This document shows positions 30,720 through 40,607 of a stretch of 64,000 nt of DNA, in pieces. Location: assembly GCA_018873245.2 (NCBI GenBank), contig JAEMBT020000023.1, forward strand, positions 124,001-188,000. Reading direction: 5' to 3'. Position 1 is the first letter of the stretch. Every line of letters begins with the position of its first letter. The notes beneath the pieces were generated by a model, which did not search any database, was not told the origin of the DNA, and saw only the letters and a list, made by a program, of their open reading frames with translations. The position numbers and the translations under genes were made by a program. The DNA comes from Archegozetes longisetosus (taxonomy: Eukaryota > Arthropoda > Arachnida > Sarcoptiformes > Trhypochthoniidae).

Positions 30720-30990
30720 AAACAACTCTATCTCGAACTTTGAAATAAGTTAAATCTGTTACTAAGTCATACTTTCTAAAATCCAAATTCCACAAAACAA
30801 CTTTTATCTCGAACTATGAAATAAGTTCAATCTGTTACTAAGTCATACTTTCTAAAATCCAAATTCCACAAAAACAACTTTAATACGAACTTATATTCGC
30901 CTCGAACTTTGAAATAAGTTCAATCTGTTACTAAGTCATACTTTCTAAAATCCAAATTCCACAAAAACAACTTTATCGCCCAATTACGAC
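30720..30990. repeat. Three tandem 90-100 base upstream repeats
   Basis: Three imperfect copies of CTTTGAAATAAGTTCAATCTG through CTAAAATCCAAATTCCAC. They belong to the same family as the blocks next to the other modules. Confidence 0.65.
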
Positions 30991-31067
30991 CTAATTATTT
31001 CGAACAAAATAGTTTTCAAAAATATATAATACTTATCTCTCTTGCTGACCTAATCGCTCCAATAAGA

Positions 31068-32804
31068 ATGCTATATAAGGCAGAATTCTCATCTCACAAA
31101 CTCTTTGACTGTAACATTTGGGTAGACTACTTTTTACGTGTTTCGTTCGCAAGGATGAAAGAACAAGAGTTTCGTTTGAGAATTCCTTTGAATCTAAACA
31201 TTGTAAAATCTGATCAATACCTCTTGAAACTCACAAATCTATTGTGTGAACACTTTAATCGAAAATGTGAGATTCAAAACTTTATTGTTCATTTCTTTGA
31301 GAACTGGTCTTATACTTCAGACTTGTGTCCAATAGTAAACGAAGCCGGACGCTTACGATATAAAAAAGTTTTAGAATCAAACATTATACCAATATATTTT
31401 GAATCGATTAATCAATTTTTATTTCCCAAATTTACGAAATCTGTTGAACTCAATTTGGAAAGTATTGTAAAATATTGTGCGACTAAATCGATGGATCTTT
31501 GTGTTGTTATTCGCGAACAAATTAGAAACCTATTCATTATGATCAAAGATGGTTACAAATATCATAAAAGTTATAAACAAGAACAACGATCAATTCTATT
31601 TCAAGATTCTGTTTCAAAAGTGTGCTTAATCAAAATTGGAATCCATACTAGAAAGGATTTCTACTTGGATATTGAATATGAGACAAACGATCGAAGAATA
31701 TTTAAAGATTTTTTAATAAAGTTGAATATCTGCAAACTATTACTGGATGTAAGAAGTTTAAATGTTGAACTATTAGATTTTCAATCTGGAGAAGTTGACG
31801 AGATTGATCATTTTGTTGATAATATTTTCAAAAAGAGATTTGCGTCTCAATCACAAAGGCCGTACGATATTACCAGACCTGATGATATACCGACAAAATT
31901 TTGGATCAAATTGGCCGAACATCCAGAAAAGTTTGATATAACACATAATGAACGAACTCCGGTTATTACAACTCAAATTGAAGAAATCAACAGACAACTA
32001 GGTGAAAATGAGTTAATTTTTGTTGCAAATAAAGCAGACGGATATTGTGGAAGAATAGTTTTAAAACCCTTAAACAATCGAATCGTCAAGATTACTGGAT
32101 TTAGTGAAAACTTTAGTGAACATGCCGAATTTTCATATACTTTGAGTGTTGATCAAGATTTGCTATTCAAATTGGGAATCTTATACTATGACGGCTACTA
32201 CTTCTTTGAATGTGAGTATATAACAGAATTGAACACTATTATCATTTTCTACTTGAAAGAAATTCAATATCCAAACAATATAAGAAGAAATTTACTATGT
32301 CAATCTACCGAATCGTTGATAATCATTCCAAACTTAGTCTCAAATCTACTCAAAGGTGCAACAATTCTTGATTCAAATTCAAACTTGCCCTGTTTGCCAA
32401 AGTTTCTTCCACAAAGGTATAGTAGGCTTAAATCTACAAAATACTACTTTGTTGAAAAATATAAACAAGTCCGATATGATGGAGAAATATTTTTCAACAT
32501 CAATAGAAATAAGATTTTTCGTATCAAATATACAAATACTGCTGATCTAGCCTTTATTGAAATCAAAAAGGATTGTTTCATCTTTCGAGATTTAAACTTA
32601 AATCTTTATATAAAACAAAAGAATGGAAAGTTTGAAGAAGACTTGGTAGACAAGAATCTATTTAAAATTTTCGAAACAGAAATTAGACTGTTCAATGAAA
32701 AACAATTCGGTTTTATTGGACATATAAGCAAAGTATTTAGAGTCAGATTTGACAGAAACTATCCTAATGATTTCAGGAAAGTTCAGCTTTTATGTCCGAA
32801 ATAG
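31068..32804 (+). CDS. lef-4: LEF-4-like RNA polymerase subunit / mRNA capping enzyme
   Basis: A 578-residue protein with features of LEF-4, the baculovirus/nudivirus RNA polymerase subunit that carries RNA triphosphatase and guanylyltransferase activities. The N-terminal half has glutamate-rich strands expected of the triphosphatase tunnel (EQEFRLRI at 32-39, LDIEYE at 200-205). The nucleotidyltransferase motif I is KADG (322-325, in VANKADGYCGR) with the conserved arginine at 329. A motif III-like FECEYI follows at 380-385. A basic C-terminal region lies beyond about 430. It is somewhat longer than typical LEF-4. An internal Met at residue 30 is an alternative start, and the stretch before it may be non-coding. 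It converges with the small basic gene. Intact. Confidence 0.7.
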   Translation: MLYKAEFSSHKLFDCNIWVDYFLRVSFARMKEQEFRLRIPLNLNIVKSDQYLLKLTNLLCEHFNRKCEIQNFIVHFFENWSYTSDLCPIVNEAGRLRYKKVLESNIIPIYFESINQFLFPKFTKSVELNLESIVKYCATKSMDLCVVIREQIRNLFIMIKDGYKYHKSYKQEQRSILFQDSVSKVCLIKIGIHTRKDFYLDIEYETNDRRIFKDFLIKLNICKLLLDVRSLNVELLDFQSGEVDEIDHFVDNIFKKRFASQSQRPYDITRPDDIPTKFWIKLAEHPEKFDITHNERTPVITTQIEEINRQLGENELIFVANKADGYCGRIVLKPLNNRIVKITGFSENFSEHAEFSYTLSVDQDLLFKLGILYYDGYYFFECEYITELNTIIIFYLKEIQYPNNIRRNLLCQSTESLIIIPNLVSNLLKGATILDSNSNLPCLPKFLPQRYSRLKSTKYYFVEKYKQVRYDGEIFFNINRNKIFRIKYTNTADLAFIEIKKDCFIFRDLNLNLYIKQKNGKFEEDLVDKNLFKIFETEIRLFNEKQFGFIGHISKVFRVRFDRNYPNDFRKVQLLCPK

Positions 32805-32818
32805 ATCCTCAATCTTTT

Positions 32819-33109
32819 CTACAAAGGATAAATATATTTTGAAACTTTTGTCCGTTTTCTTGTTTTTCCCGATGACTTTTTGCTCATCTTTCTTGACGAT
32901 TTTCTGCTGTTTCTCTTCTGTCTCAACAGTTGTTTAAGTTGCCCGTCATTCTGGTATTCTAGATAGTTGAGCTTTATAAACTCTTTCATCTGATCAATAG
33001 TCATCTTGTTGGCTTTGTTTGCATCTACACCCAATCTTTTTACATACTGTCTTAGTTTCGTTTTACGTGGGCTAGTTTTTTTTCTCGAACTTGTTCTCAC
33101 AGGTGCCAT
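32819..33109 (-). CDS. Small basic, Lys/Arg/Ser-rich protein
   Basis: 96 residues, strongly basic at both ends (SSRKKTSPRKTK near the start, KSSRKMSKKSSGKTRKRTK near the end). A short SAP-like helical middle lies between them (a MTIDQMKEFIKLNYLEY stretch). It probably binds DNA, for instance as a virion nucleoprotein with the role of baculovirus P6.9. The similarity is in composition only. It follows the pif-5 region by 13 bases on the same strand. Confidence 0.55.
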   Translation of the reverse strand: MAPVRTSSRKKTSPRKTKLRQYVKRLGVDANKANKMTIDQMKEFIKLNYLEYQNDGQLKQLLRQKRNSRKSSRKMSKKSSGKTRKRTKVSKYIYPL

Positions 33110-33122
33110 AATTAGTTGTAGC

Positions 33123-34138
33123 CTATTTCTTTAATACGAATAAAATTATTAACAGAATAGCAAATATATAGATCAATATATTTCCTCCCAATAAGTTTGA
33201 TAATATATCACTACCTTTATTTATAAGGTTAGCAATATTATCGCCCACAATATCGACGATGCATTCAGCCAGATCTGGATTCCTACATTCCAGGGTAGCA
33301 TTGTCATCAATTTCGTCGCACTTTGCATAGTTTATTGATGTTTTGTCTTTGTGATCGCAGTTACAATGAACACATCGGTTCGACTGATTTTCACACATGT
33401 TGTCTTTGTAGTCCTTGTCAGGATTAAATAACAGTCCCTTTATAAAGTTTGTTTCATACCTACAAATTGAACCGGCATCGTCTTTTTTGTCCATTATTGC
33501 ACGAAAACTGTTCAATTTTACAGTTTTGATTGGAGTTGCCGTATATTATCCAACAGCCGCCTGCATTTTTTTGATACTGCTTAAATGCTGCATACAGCGA
33601 TATACCGCCGGCTGTTACTATTCCAACACCCAACACCGTTTTAAAGTTTGTACCTTTTAGTTTCGAAACAATGTAGTCGCCTACTTTTTTTAAGTTTTCC
33701 GTTTGGCTGTACCATTAGATTGTCAATGTCTTGACTGGTTATGTTTAGCTTATTTTTTACATCGGGTACCTTGTTTAGTAAGTCGGTTCGACTGTTTAAC
33801 ACTTTTGCTACATTATAGTCTCCATTTGATTTTGCCATATTTGTAAGTACATTGACTAGATCATCCGGAGCTTTGTAATTGATCGACTTGAATGCATTCG
33901 CGACATCTCCTTGTCTCAGTCTTTTGGCGAAATTTTGTGCATCAAATGACTTCTTTATTCCATTTCCAATATCGATAGACATGAATCTACCGTCTCCAAC
34001 ATTGTCAATTTTTCGAAACACTGAAGCAATTCCGGAATCAAAATTATTTAGACTTTTAATTGAATTTAGAGCATCGAGATTATCTGCTGCAGATTTCCCA
34101 AATTTTCTTAACGCTTTATAGAAACTTTTACTAGACAT
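33123..34138 (-). pseudogene. pif-5: PIF-5 / ODV-E56 envelope protein gene, frame-broken
   Basis: Read from 34138 leftward, the first ORF (to 33641) has the N-terminal pattern of PIF-5/ODV-E56 (GDGRFMSIDIGNG, AKRLRQGDV). The middle coding sequence (about 33690-33490) is in a second frame and carries a glycine-rich hydrophobic stretch. The last part (ORF 33515-33123) is in a third frame, with many cysteines (RCVHCNCD) and a C-terminal membrane anchor ending in KK. The frame changes fall at an A7 run (near 33690) and an A6 run (near 33497). Either the gene is inactivated or the consensus has two homopolymer indels. PIF-5 is part of the oral-infectivity entry complex. Confidence 0.65.
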
Positions 34139-34186
34139 TAGTATTTGATAAAGTTTATTTTTCTAGATATACAATCTTGAAATATT

Positions 34187-34492
34187 TTATTGTTCTTTAG
34201 ATTTATTAGTAAAGATTATATTATTTTTCTTTGTTAGATCATACTTATTAAAGACAGAATTCTGATCAGCATAATATAAATAGAACGTGTATATTCCACC
34301 GATTATTGATACTGCCGCCGAAGTTAGCAGAACATTAGCTCGTCTCTTTATAGCATTTGTTGACTCGGCATTTGTTGTATCAGTTCCATATTTTAAAGTT
34401 TTGGGATCGAGAAACCACCAAGTATACATAGTTAATATTACAATTAAAACAAATAATATAAACAGAATTATATGATTATATGAACTATTCAT
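34187..34492 (-). CDS. Small membrane protein with two helices
   Basis: 101 residues with membrane segments at about 8-28 and 54-74 and a basic loop (IKRRAN) between. The family is unknown. It lies 48 bases upstream of the pif-5 region on the same strand. The minus-strand leader reads AAATAAATAGAA before the ATG. A virion envelope protein is plausible. Confidence 0.55.
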   Translation of the reverse strand: MNSSYNHIILFILFVLIVILTMYTWWFLDPKTLKYGTDTTNAESTNAIKRRANVLLTSAAVSIIGGIYTFYLYYADQNSVFNKYDLTKKNNIIFTNKSKEQ

Positions 34493-34577
34493 TTCTATTT
34501 ATTTAAGGTATTAAAATATATATATAAAATCTAAATTCAATTTTATTATATATGTCTATATTATTATAAAATTTCCA

Positions 34578-35030
34578 ATGTTGCCTGCAATTGGAATTGA
34601 GGGAAACGATATTGATCGTTTAAAACAGGATATATCGAGAAAATTAAATTCTTCAGATTTATTTGATATACCTGTGGAAAAATTTATGTTCTATATTGTT
34701 CCTGAAAACTTTTGTAAGAACTTTGGCTATTTTGGTGGTATTGTTGACGACGAAAGAATCGATTTCATCAAAAAGTCGGACAGTCGATACTATTGCGAAA
34801 TTTATAAAACTGGCATTTGTGATTTTAATTTATTATTCTACAAGATTAAGCCAAAAAAGGAGGATATCGGAAATCTTAGAGACATTAGGTTCAAGTCGAA
34901 AAAGCACAACCTGAATTATATTCTTGTTACGGATAACTGGTATCAAAAGTATCGAAAGTTATTCAACATCAACCAATATAAAAGATCAATTAGAAAATTT
35001 CGAATTGATCAATATCGTTACAACTATTAG
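34578..35030 (+). CDS. Unknown 150-residue protein
   Basis: A soluble protein with a basic C-terminal third. The family is not recognised. It is divergent from the two-helix membrane protein and convergent with 35036-35554, with a five-base gap at the 3' ends. Confidence 0.55.
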   Translation: MLPAIGIEGNDIDRLKQDISRKLNSSDLFDIPVEKFMFYIVPENFCKNFGYFGGIVDDERIDFIKKSDSRYYCEIYKTGICDFNLLFYKIKPKKEDIGNLRDIRFKSKKHNLNYILVTDNWYQKYRKLFNINQYKRSIRKFRIDQYRYNY

Positions 35031-35035
35031 TAGAC

Positions 35036-35554
35036 CTATGTTGATGATGCACTGTTTCCACTATTGCCAAAACTTGCTAATCTCTTAATTATTGGACCGA
35101 CAATCGTGTTCTTTTCAAAACCAGTAATAATCTTGTTAAAGTTTCTTGGATCGTTTTGAATGTACATTGCATTGATCCAGTATGTAAACGCAATTCCCGA
35201 AATTAAAATTATGATTCCATATATACTGTACTGGACAATTATTAAAAGTATAATACAAAGTATTAACCAAACTCCGCCGATAATATACCCGTATTCTTTT
35301 ACACTAAGTATATCTATTGTCGATGGAACAGCAACTTCCGATTCATTTCGAGTAGTGTTTGCAGATTGTTGGACTTGTTGCGCACTACCTCCTAGATTAG
35401 CCATATTATCCATTTCCTGACTGTTGTAATAGAATTCCGATTCTTTGATAAAATCTTGTATAAACTTTATTTTATTATGTTCCCCAAAATTATCAAAAGG
35501 ACTTACATAATTTTCATTATTGATTAATACTGTCTGATAGTTCATCAAATCCAT
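35036..35554 (-). CDS. Membrane protein with two or three helices
   Basis: 172 residues. A Gln/Ser/Asn-rich N-terminal half precedes two closely spaced hydrophobic segments (about residues 91-110 and 112-130). The tail is polar and Gly/Ser-rich. The family is unknown, with a probable viral envelope location. It follows the 866-residue gene by 37 bases on the same strand. Confidence 0.55.
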   Translation of the reverse strand: MDLMNYQTVLINNENYVSPFDNFGEHNKIKFIQDFIKESEFYYNSQEMDNMANLGGSAQQVQQSANTTRNESEVAVPSTIDILSVKEYGYIIGGVWLILCIILLIIVQYSIYGIIILISGIAFTYWINAMYIQNDPRNFNKIITGFEKNTIVGPIIKRLASFGNSGNSASST

Positions 35555-35591
35555 TTAAAATTTGTATATTATTTAGTAAGTTTTTTATTTA

Positions 35592-38192
35592 TCAAGTTAG
35601 AGTTAGATTAGACTTTTCTTCAAACAATTTTAGGTACGTTGACAAGAGTTGATACGATAGTTGAAACGAATAAGTTGCAATAGAATTTGAGTTGGAACTT
35701 AGTGACACAATCCAAAATAATGCCATCATGTCTCTCCATATGACCATCAGTCGAAAAATCTTTTGCAAATAGTTTCGTATAAAGTACTCGCAGATATTTT
35801 TGTAGACATTCAAGCAATAATCCTTGTTGACCTGCTCGTTTTGGTAATAGATTACACCTTTCGTATCATAAGCATATTGCAATAATCTTTTAACACAGTT
35901 TATAAAATACTCACCACTTTCAACGTATTCAGGCTTAATTCCTCGGTATTGAGATATTCTATTGTTTCTAAAAGTTTCATTATTATTATAGAATAGGACA
36001 TATAGTTGTTGGAGCTTATCCAGTGAAACAAATTGTTTCTGATATACCGTCTCTTTTAGTCTGAAACATGCTTGATCAACTATCGTATTGATGGTTCTCA
36101 ACATATTTCTAATATGACCACTAATTATATTTCCCTGATAATTTGGATCATTTAAAAGTTGTAGGTCGGTTGGGTTGCTCATGTACTTACACAGCATTAC
36201 ATAAGGGAAGGATGTCGCGTGAACTATTTGCAGCATCACAGTGAATGGATGAATATCTCGCAAGTCATTTCCCTCGTAAAAGGCATCTAGTTTTTTGTCC
36301 AGCGACTCCTGCATATAACTTGATGTATAAAATGTAGCCTCATTTTCTTTCAACTTGTCAAATTTCAGGTTCATTTTTATACACATTGCCGGCATTAAAC
36401 GCTTTATTAAATCTATATAACCTGGCAATTGATAGTCGATAATATTGCAAAATTGCATATCTCTTTCAAAATTTACGTTTGGCTTATTATTTCCTCGAAT
36501 GATTTTGTAAGTGTGCGATTGTCCTCTGTTTATATCCTGAAATATTTCAGTCGTCTGATCTTTGTCGTAATAAAATCTAAATAGTCTCAGTAAACATTCT
36601 TTGATTGAAGAAACTCCATTATTCAAAGAAAGATATATTCTATCACCAAACATGTTGGATATGGCATCTTTACTTATTGTCAAACTATCAACGATGTTGT
36701 ATTTAATGAGCGATTGTCGATACACTAAATTTCTGTCATATTCGACGTAATGGAAAACTGGTTTCTTTTCAACTGTCATTCCAGAGTCTCGAAGTGTTTT
36801 GAGAAATTCTTCAAACTCTCTTTTCCTAAATTCTATATAATTCCTGGAAATAACATCAACATATCTGTCATATTCAATTTTGCCATTTTCCACAAATGCC
36901 TTAAAGAATGGCAAATTCCACGAGTTACTTTTTAACACATTATCAAACGCTATAATGTCTTTTGGATCTCTCTTTATCCATTGTGATTGCTCTACTTGTT
37001 TAAAGGTGAAATCTTGGAATGGTTTTGGAGGCGGAGTACCACTTTTTTGAAATTTTCTTTGTCTCACATAAATATCATCATCACCATCATATTGGTATGA
37101 TACCATTTTACGTTTTCCTGGATTCGTGGGTTCAAAGTAATGTACACTTTGTACTGGTTTCAAATCACGTACAGATTCTGGAGGAGGCAATTGAGGCGGT
37201 AGTGGAACGGAAAACTCTGGTTGTTTGTTTGAAAAATTTATTTGAACACTCTGAAGTGGATCGAAAGAATAACCATGTGTATTTGGATCAGTGATTTGTT
37301 GTTGTTGCTGCCGCCGCATATATTGTGGATCGAATTGGGAAATTTGTTGAAGTGGCAGTTCACTTGCTTCTACCGGTTCTTGTTTTATTCGTACACTTGG
37401 TTCTGCCGGTTCTTGCTTTACCCTTACACTTGGTTCATTTACAAATATATCTGGTTCCTTTTTAATTGTTGGTATTTTTACTTTTTGATACAATTGTTGT
37501 GGAATCTTTTGATATACATTTCCGCTTTCATCTGTAAATATGTTTAAAGCTGGATCCATTGGAGTCATTGATTTAGGATAAAAGGGTTTTTGATCAATCA
37601 TCGGAAAAGTTTGAGGTTGAGGTGTTGAGTATCCGGGCATTATTCTTACTGCTTGTGGACTTGATTGTTGAGAGCCTTCAACACTCTGAAAGACAATCGG
37701 AGTCATTAAAGTTCTGCCAGTATCAGCCTGTAATGGAACTCGAAATGGTTGAGGTGTTGAGTATCCGGGCATTATTGATTGAGTATACTGTGGATTTGAT
37801 GATTGAATCATTGGAGAACCTGTTTCACTAAATTGCATTAATGGTGGGGCAACAGACGTGGATCTTTGAGGCAATTGAAATCTTTGGGTAATTGGGCCAG
37901 GAGTAGTTGATCTAACCAATGGTCCACCGGTAGCACCTGTAAACTGAAAATACTGTTGGGTAATTGGACCGCCAATTTGAGGTGTCTTTGACTGAGGCAA
38001 GAATTCTATACGTGGATCTAGTTGTGTTTGATAACTTGTTTCTCTATATCGTTTAATCAATTCAGACGGATCATCAGTAGGGTTCAACTGTTCTTCACGA
38101 GGATTCTGATAAACTAATTGTGGTGGTTGACCACTTTGTTGTTGTAATTGTTCCGGACTAACGAAACTTGTATACGAAAATTGATCGCTCAT
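35592..38192 (-). CDS. Large protein with Pro/Gln-rich N-terminal half and SUMO-site cluster
   Basis: An 866-residue protein. Residues 1 to about 370 are low-complexity Pro/Gln/Ser-rich with repeated phrases (PGYSTPQPF and PGYSTPQPQ). They include three close matches to the SUMO-acceptor consensus: IKKEP, VKQEP and IKQEP (about residues 240-275). Residues from about 385 to the end form a helical, conserved-looking domain without recognised motifs. It has no membrane segment until a hydrophobic stretch near 820-840. It is a probable virion tegument or capsid protein (inference). It is preceded by AAATAAAT before the ATG. A Ulp1-type protease is encoded at 20845-21651. Confidence 0.6.
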   Translation of the reverse strand: MSDQFSYTSFVSPEQLQQQSGQPPQLVYQNPREEQLNPTDDPSELIKRYRETSYQTQLDPRIEFLPQSKTPQIGGPITQQYFQFTGATGGPLVRSTTPGPITQRFQLPQRSTSVAPPLMQFSETGSPMIQSSNPQYTQSIMPGYSTPQPFRVPLQADTGRTLMTPIVFQSVEGSQQSSPQAVRIMPGYSTPQPQTFPMIDQKPFYPKSMTPMDPALNIFTDESGNVYQKIPQQLYQKVKIPTIKKEPDIFVNEPSVRVKQEPAEPSVRIKQEPVEASELPLQQISQFDPQYMRRQQQQQITDPNTHGYSFDPLQSVQINFSNKQPEFSVPLPPQLPPPESVRDLKPVQSVHYFEPTNPGKRKMVSYQYDGDDDIYVRQRKFQKSGTPPPKPFQDFTFKQVEQSQWIKRDPKDIIAFDNVLKSNSWNLPFFKAFVENGKIEYDRYVDVISRNYIEFRKREFEEFLKTLRDSGMTVEKKPVFHYVEYDRNLVYRQSLIKYNIVDSLTISKDAISNMFGDRIYLSLNNGVSSIKECLLRLFRFYYDKDQTTEIFQDINRGQSHTYKIIRGNNKPNVNFERDMQFCNIIDYQLPGYIDLIKRLMPAMCIKMNLKFDKLKENEATFYTSSYMQESLDKKLDAFYEGNDLRDIHPFTVMLQIVHATSFPYVMLCKYMSNPTDLQLLNDPNYQGNIISGHIRNMLRTINTIVDQACFRLKETVYQKQFVSLDKLQQLYVLFYNNNETFRNNRISQYRGIKPEYVESGEYFINCVKRLLQYAYDTKGVIYYQNEQVNKDYCLNVYKNICEYFIRNYLQKIFRLMVIWRDMMALFWIVSLSSNSNSIATYSFQLSYQLLSTYLKLFEEKSNLTLT

Positions 38193-38240
38193 ATTTATTT
38201 TACAAAAATTGTTGCCTAGTTTTATTTCTTATTACACTTA

Positions 38241-40340
38241 TTAATGATACAATAATACTTGATTGTCTGTTAAAGTGATCAAGTATAAAAAGTATTTTAT
38301 ATCATTACTAATAGGTGGTAAGATTAACTTTATACAATTATCATTATAGTGATCTTCACATTGTTGATAGGTCAAGTCTCCTGATTCACTGCTTTTGGAA
38401 ATTTCAATCTGAATGTTGTAGTAAGTTGACAATAAAAGTGGAATTATATTCTTTATCCAAATTACTTCATTCTTGTTCAGTTGCTTTAAATCTCCCTTAT
38501 ATAACTCAGATTTACTTTTCACTTGGTTAAGAATCGAATCGAGATAGTTTATAAAATTTTCATTATACGAGTCAATTATTGATGCCGAATTTGTTGCAAG
38601 AGTGTCGTCACTACTAACCACAAACATATCCGAAGTTTGCTCATCTCTATCGTTTCTTTCTATAATAGAATAATATTTCATTTTATTGGTGCAAAATAAT
38701 TTCAAATCATAACCCATAACGTTGTTTAAACTGGCATCAAAGTTGTGATATCCCAATCGACTCAAGTTGTTGTAAGTTGAATACGGGACAAATATTGGAA
38801 AATACCCAAATTTTAATATTGTTTTAACTTTCTCCAATTCTTTTGAGCATCGATAGTTTAAAAATTTTGGATCGTCAAATTTCCTTTGAACATATTCATC
38901 AACTTTTACATCTTGAAATCTAGCCAAAACAAAGTTCTTAACAATGATTGAATCTTCTATATTACTTATTCCATAATAGATTGTGGCATTCTTGATTGAT
39001 TTTTCAATTTCAGATTTCATAAACGGATCAACATCCAAGACAAAATGAGCGCATCTATATCCTTTCTCGCTTTCTTGAATTTTTATAAAATTTCTTGTTT
39101 TTTCTGTACAATTTATTCCAATGCAGACAACATTATTAAATTTGTCTTCAATACCAATTAGCAATCCTTTGTCAATATATCTCAGATAGGATGCAACAAA
39201 TATATAAAAGTCAATAAATATGCCCAATGGATGCAGGGGTGCATTAATTAAATAATCTAGTATATATAAATCTGAGTAAACTATTTTATAATTTGGATCA
39301 CTTGGATTATTGCAAACTGTTAGTTCGTCAAGATTTAATAATTTTAAAGATTCCTTTTTTACAATAAATGGCTGAAATACTTGAACGTTTGGACGGCGAA
39401 TCCAGTCCAATACAGAATGCAGGCTGTAACTATTGACTCTTGAAAGTTTATATTCATCATTGTTTATGTTCCTATACAGACTTGTCAAACCGTTAAATAG
39501 TTTTAGAAGATTTTGTAATTCCAGCTGATTTGTAGGAAATATTAGTTTGATTTGATAACTTTCGTTTTCTCGAATTTTACTTGATGTAATAAAATAATTT
39601 GAATTTATCTGTTCACCAACATCATAGTATTTATCACAGAACAGTATTCCACACTTTGATTCTTCAAGTTTGACTAGGTAAGCCGGTAGAGAGGTACCAA
39701 TAATTTCACCAAATCTAAAATCATTGGCAAGAACTTCTTTTAGCGAATTAAAAAAATTGTTGACATGGAGTAGCATTTCAAACTTGAAATTCAAGTCAAG
39801 CTGAATAAAGTCGATCGGCTCGTCCAGTTCTGTTTCCAAGACACTAAAGTTTCCATCAAAGATTTGATTAAAGTTTGCTTTAGGAAGTAAACAATAATCG
39901 TTTTTGAACATGAAAAAATTGTTGTACGCATTGTTTACCGCAATGTACGGAAATGATGATGTCTGACAGGACTTGAACTCTTCAAATAAATAGTTGAATA
40001 TACCACCCATAATTGAATTGAGATAATTGTATTTTTCGTTTCTGTTCAAATAAGGAGCATAATATTCTCGACTAATTTCGTTGTACAAATATCTTTGAAC
40101 TTGTTTAAATGTTGTAATTTTTCTTTCATTAAAGTCGAGACCACTTTTAAACAAATTTGTCTTGAATAGTGTGTAGATGATTGGTTCATTGTCGATTACT
40201 TCCGTTATACAGGAATTTGCTACATAACTATAAAATTCTGAACAGAGTACAGTATTAATCTCTACATTTTTTGCGTGAATACCCTTAAATATTTGAAGAA
40301 TGTTTTTCGTAATATAATCACTAGTAACCAAAGGTGACAT
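38241..40340 (-). CDS. Unknown 699-residue protein
   Basis: A large intact ORF with no recognised domain and no clear membrane segment. Its ATG overlaps the stop of the upstream DWNN-like ORF in TAATG (40338-40342 region), so its translation may depend on reinitiation. It lies just upstream of the 866-residue gene on the same strand. It is probably a viral structural or replication protein. Confidence 0.6.
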   Translation of the reverse strand: MSPLVTSDYITKNILQIFKGIHAKNVEINTVLCSEFYSYVANSCITEVIDNEPIIYTLFKTNLFKSGLDFNERKITTFKQVQRYLYNEISREYYAPYLNRNEKYNYLNSIMGGIFNYLFEEFKSCQTSSFPYIAVNNAYNNFFMFKNDYCLLPKANFNQIFDGNFSVLETELDEPIDFIQLDLNFKFEMLLHVNNFFNSLKEVLANDFRFGEIIGTSLPAYLVKLEESKCGILFCDKYYDVGEQINSNYFITSSKIRENESYQIKLIFPTNQLELQNLLKLFNGLTSLYRNINNDEYKLSRVNSYSLHSVLDWIRRPNVQVFQPFIVKKESLKLLNLDELTVCNNPSDPNYKIVYSDLYILDYLINAPLHPLGIFIDFYIFVASYLRYIDKGLLIGIEDKFNNVVCIGINCTEKTRNFIKIQESEKGYRCAHFVLDVDPFMKSEIEKSIKNATIYYGISNIEDSIIVKNFVLARFQDVKVDEYVQRKFDDPKFLNYRCSKELEKVKTILKFGYFPIFVPYSTYNNLSRLGYHNFDASLNNVMGYDLKLFCTNKMKYYSIIERNDRDEQTSDMFVVSSDDTLATNSASIIDSYNENFINYLDSILNQVKSKSELYKGDLKQLNKNEVIWIKNIIPLLLSTYYNIQIEISKSSESGDLTYQQCEDHYNDNCIKLILPPISNDIKYFLYLITLTDNQVLLYH

Positions 40341-40594
40341 TATTTAGGAATTCGAATTACCAAGACGGTTTGATTTTTAAACACTATATCACTGTCCGAA
40401 AGAGTTTTAAAGTCAGACTCTGAATAATGGGCAATCAATAGACGACTCGCCTTAATTTGATATTTTTTTATAAGAAAGTTTATTATTTCATCGACATATA
40501 AAAATCCTTCCTTATTATCAAATGGAAGTAGATGCTCACAGTTTCGCTTATATTTTTGCCACTTAAATAAATAATATATACAATGCTTAGTCAT
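40340..40594 (-). CDS. DWNN-type ubiquitin-like protein
   Basis: 84 residues resembling the DWNN domain, the ubiquitin-like fold at the N terminus of RBBP6/Mpe1 proteins. Shared points are an early KHCIYYLFKW stretch, a central helix (DEIINFLIKKYQIK), a dipeptide-rich loop with a later SD, and the closing QTVLVIRIPK, like the VIVRRIP ending of DWNN. In cells RBBP6 links to mRNA 3'-end processing and ubiquitin ligation. Here only the domain is present. The stop overlaps the next start in TAATG. Confidence 0.55.
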   Translation of the reverse strand: MTKHCIYYLFKWQKYKRNCEHLLPFDNKEGFLYVDEIINFLIKKYQIKASRLLIAHYSESDFKTLSDSDIVFKNQTVLVIRIPK

Positions 40595-40607
40595 CTATAA
40601 GGAGATT

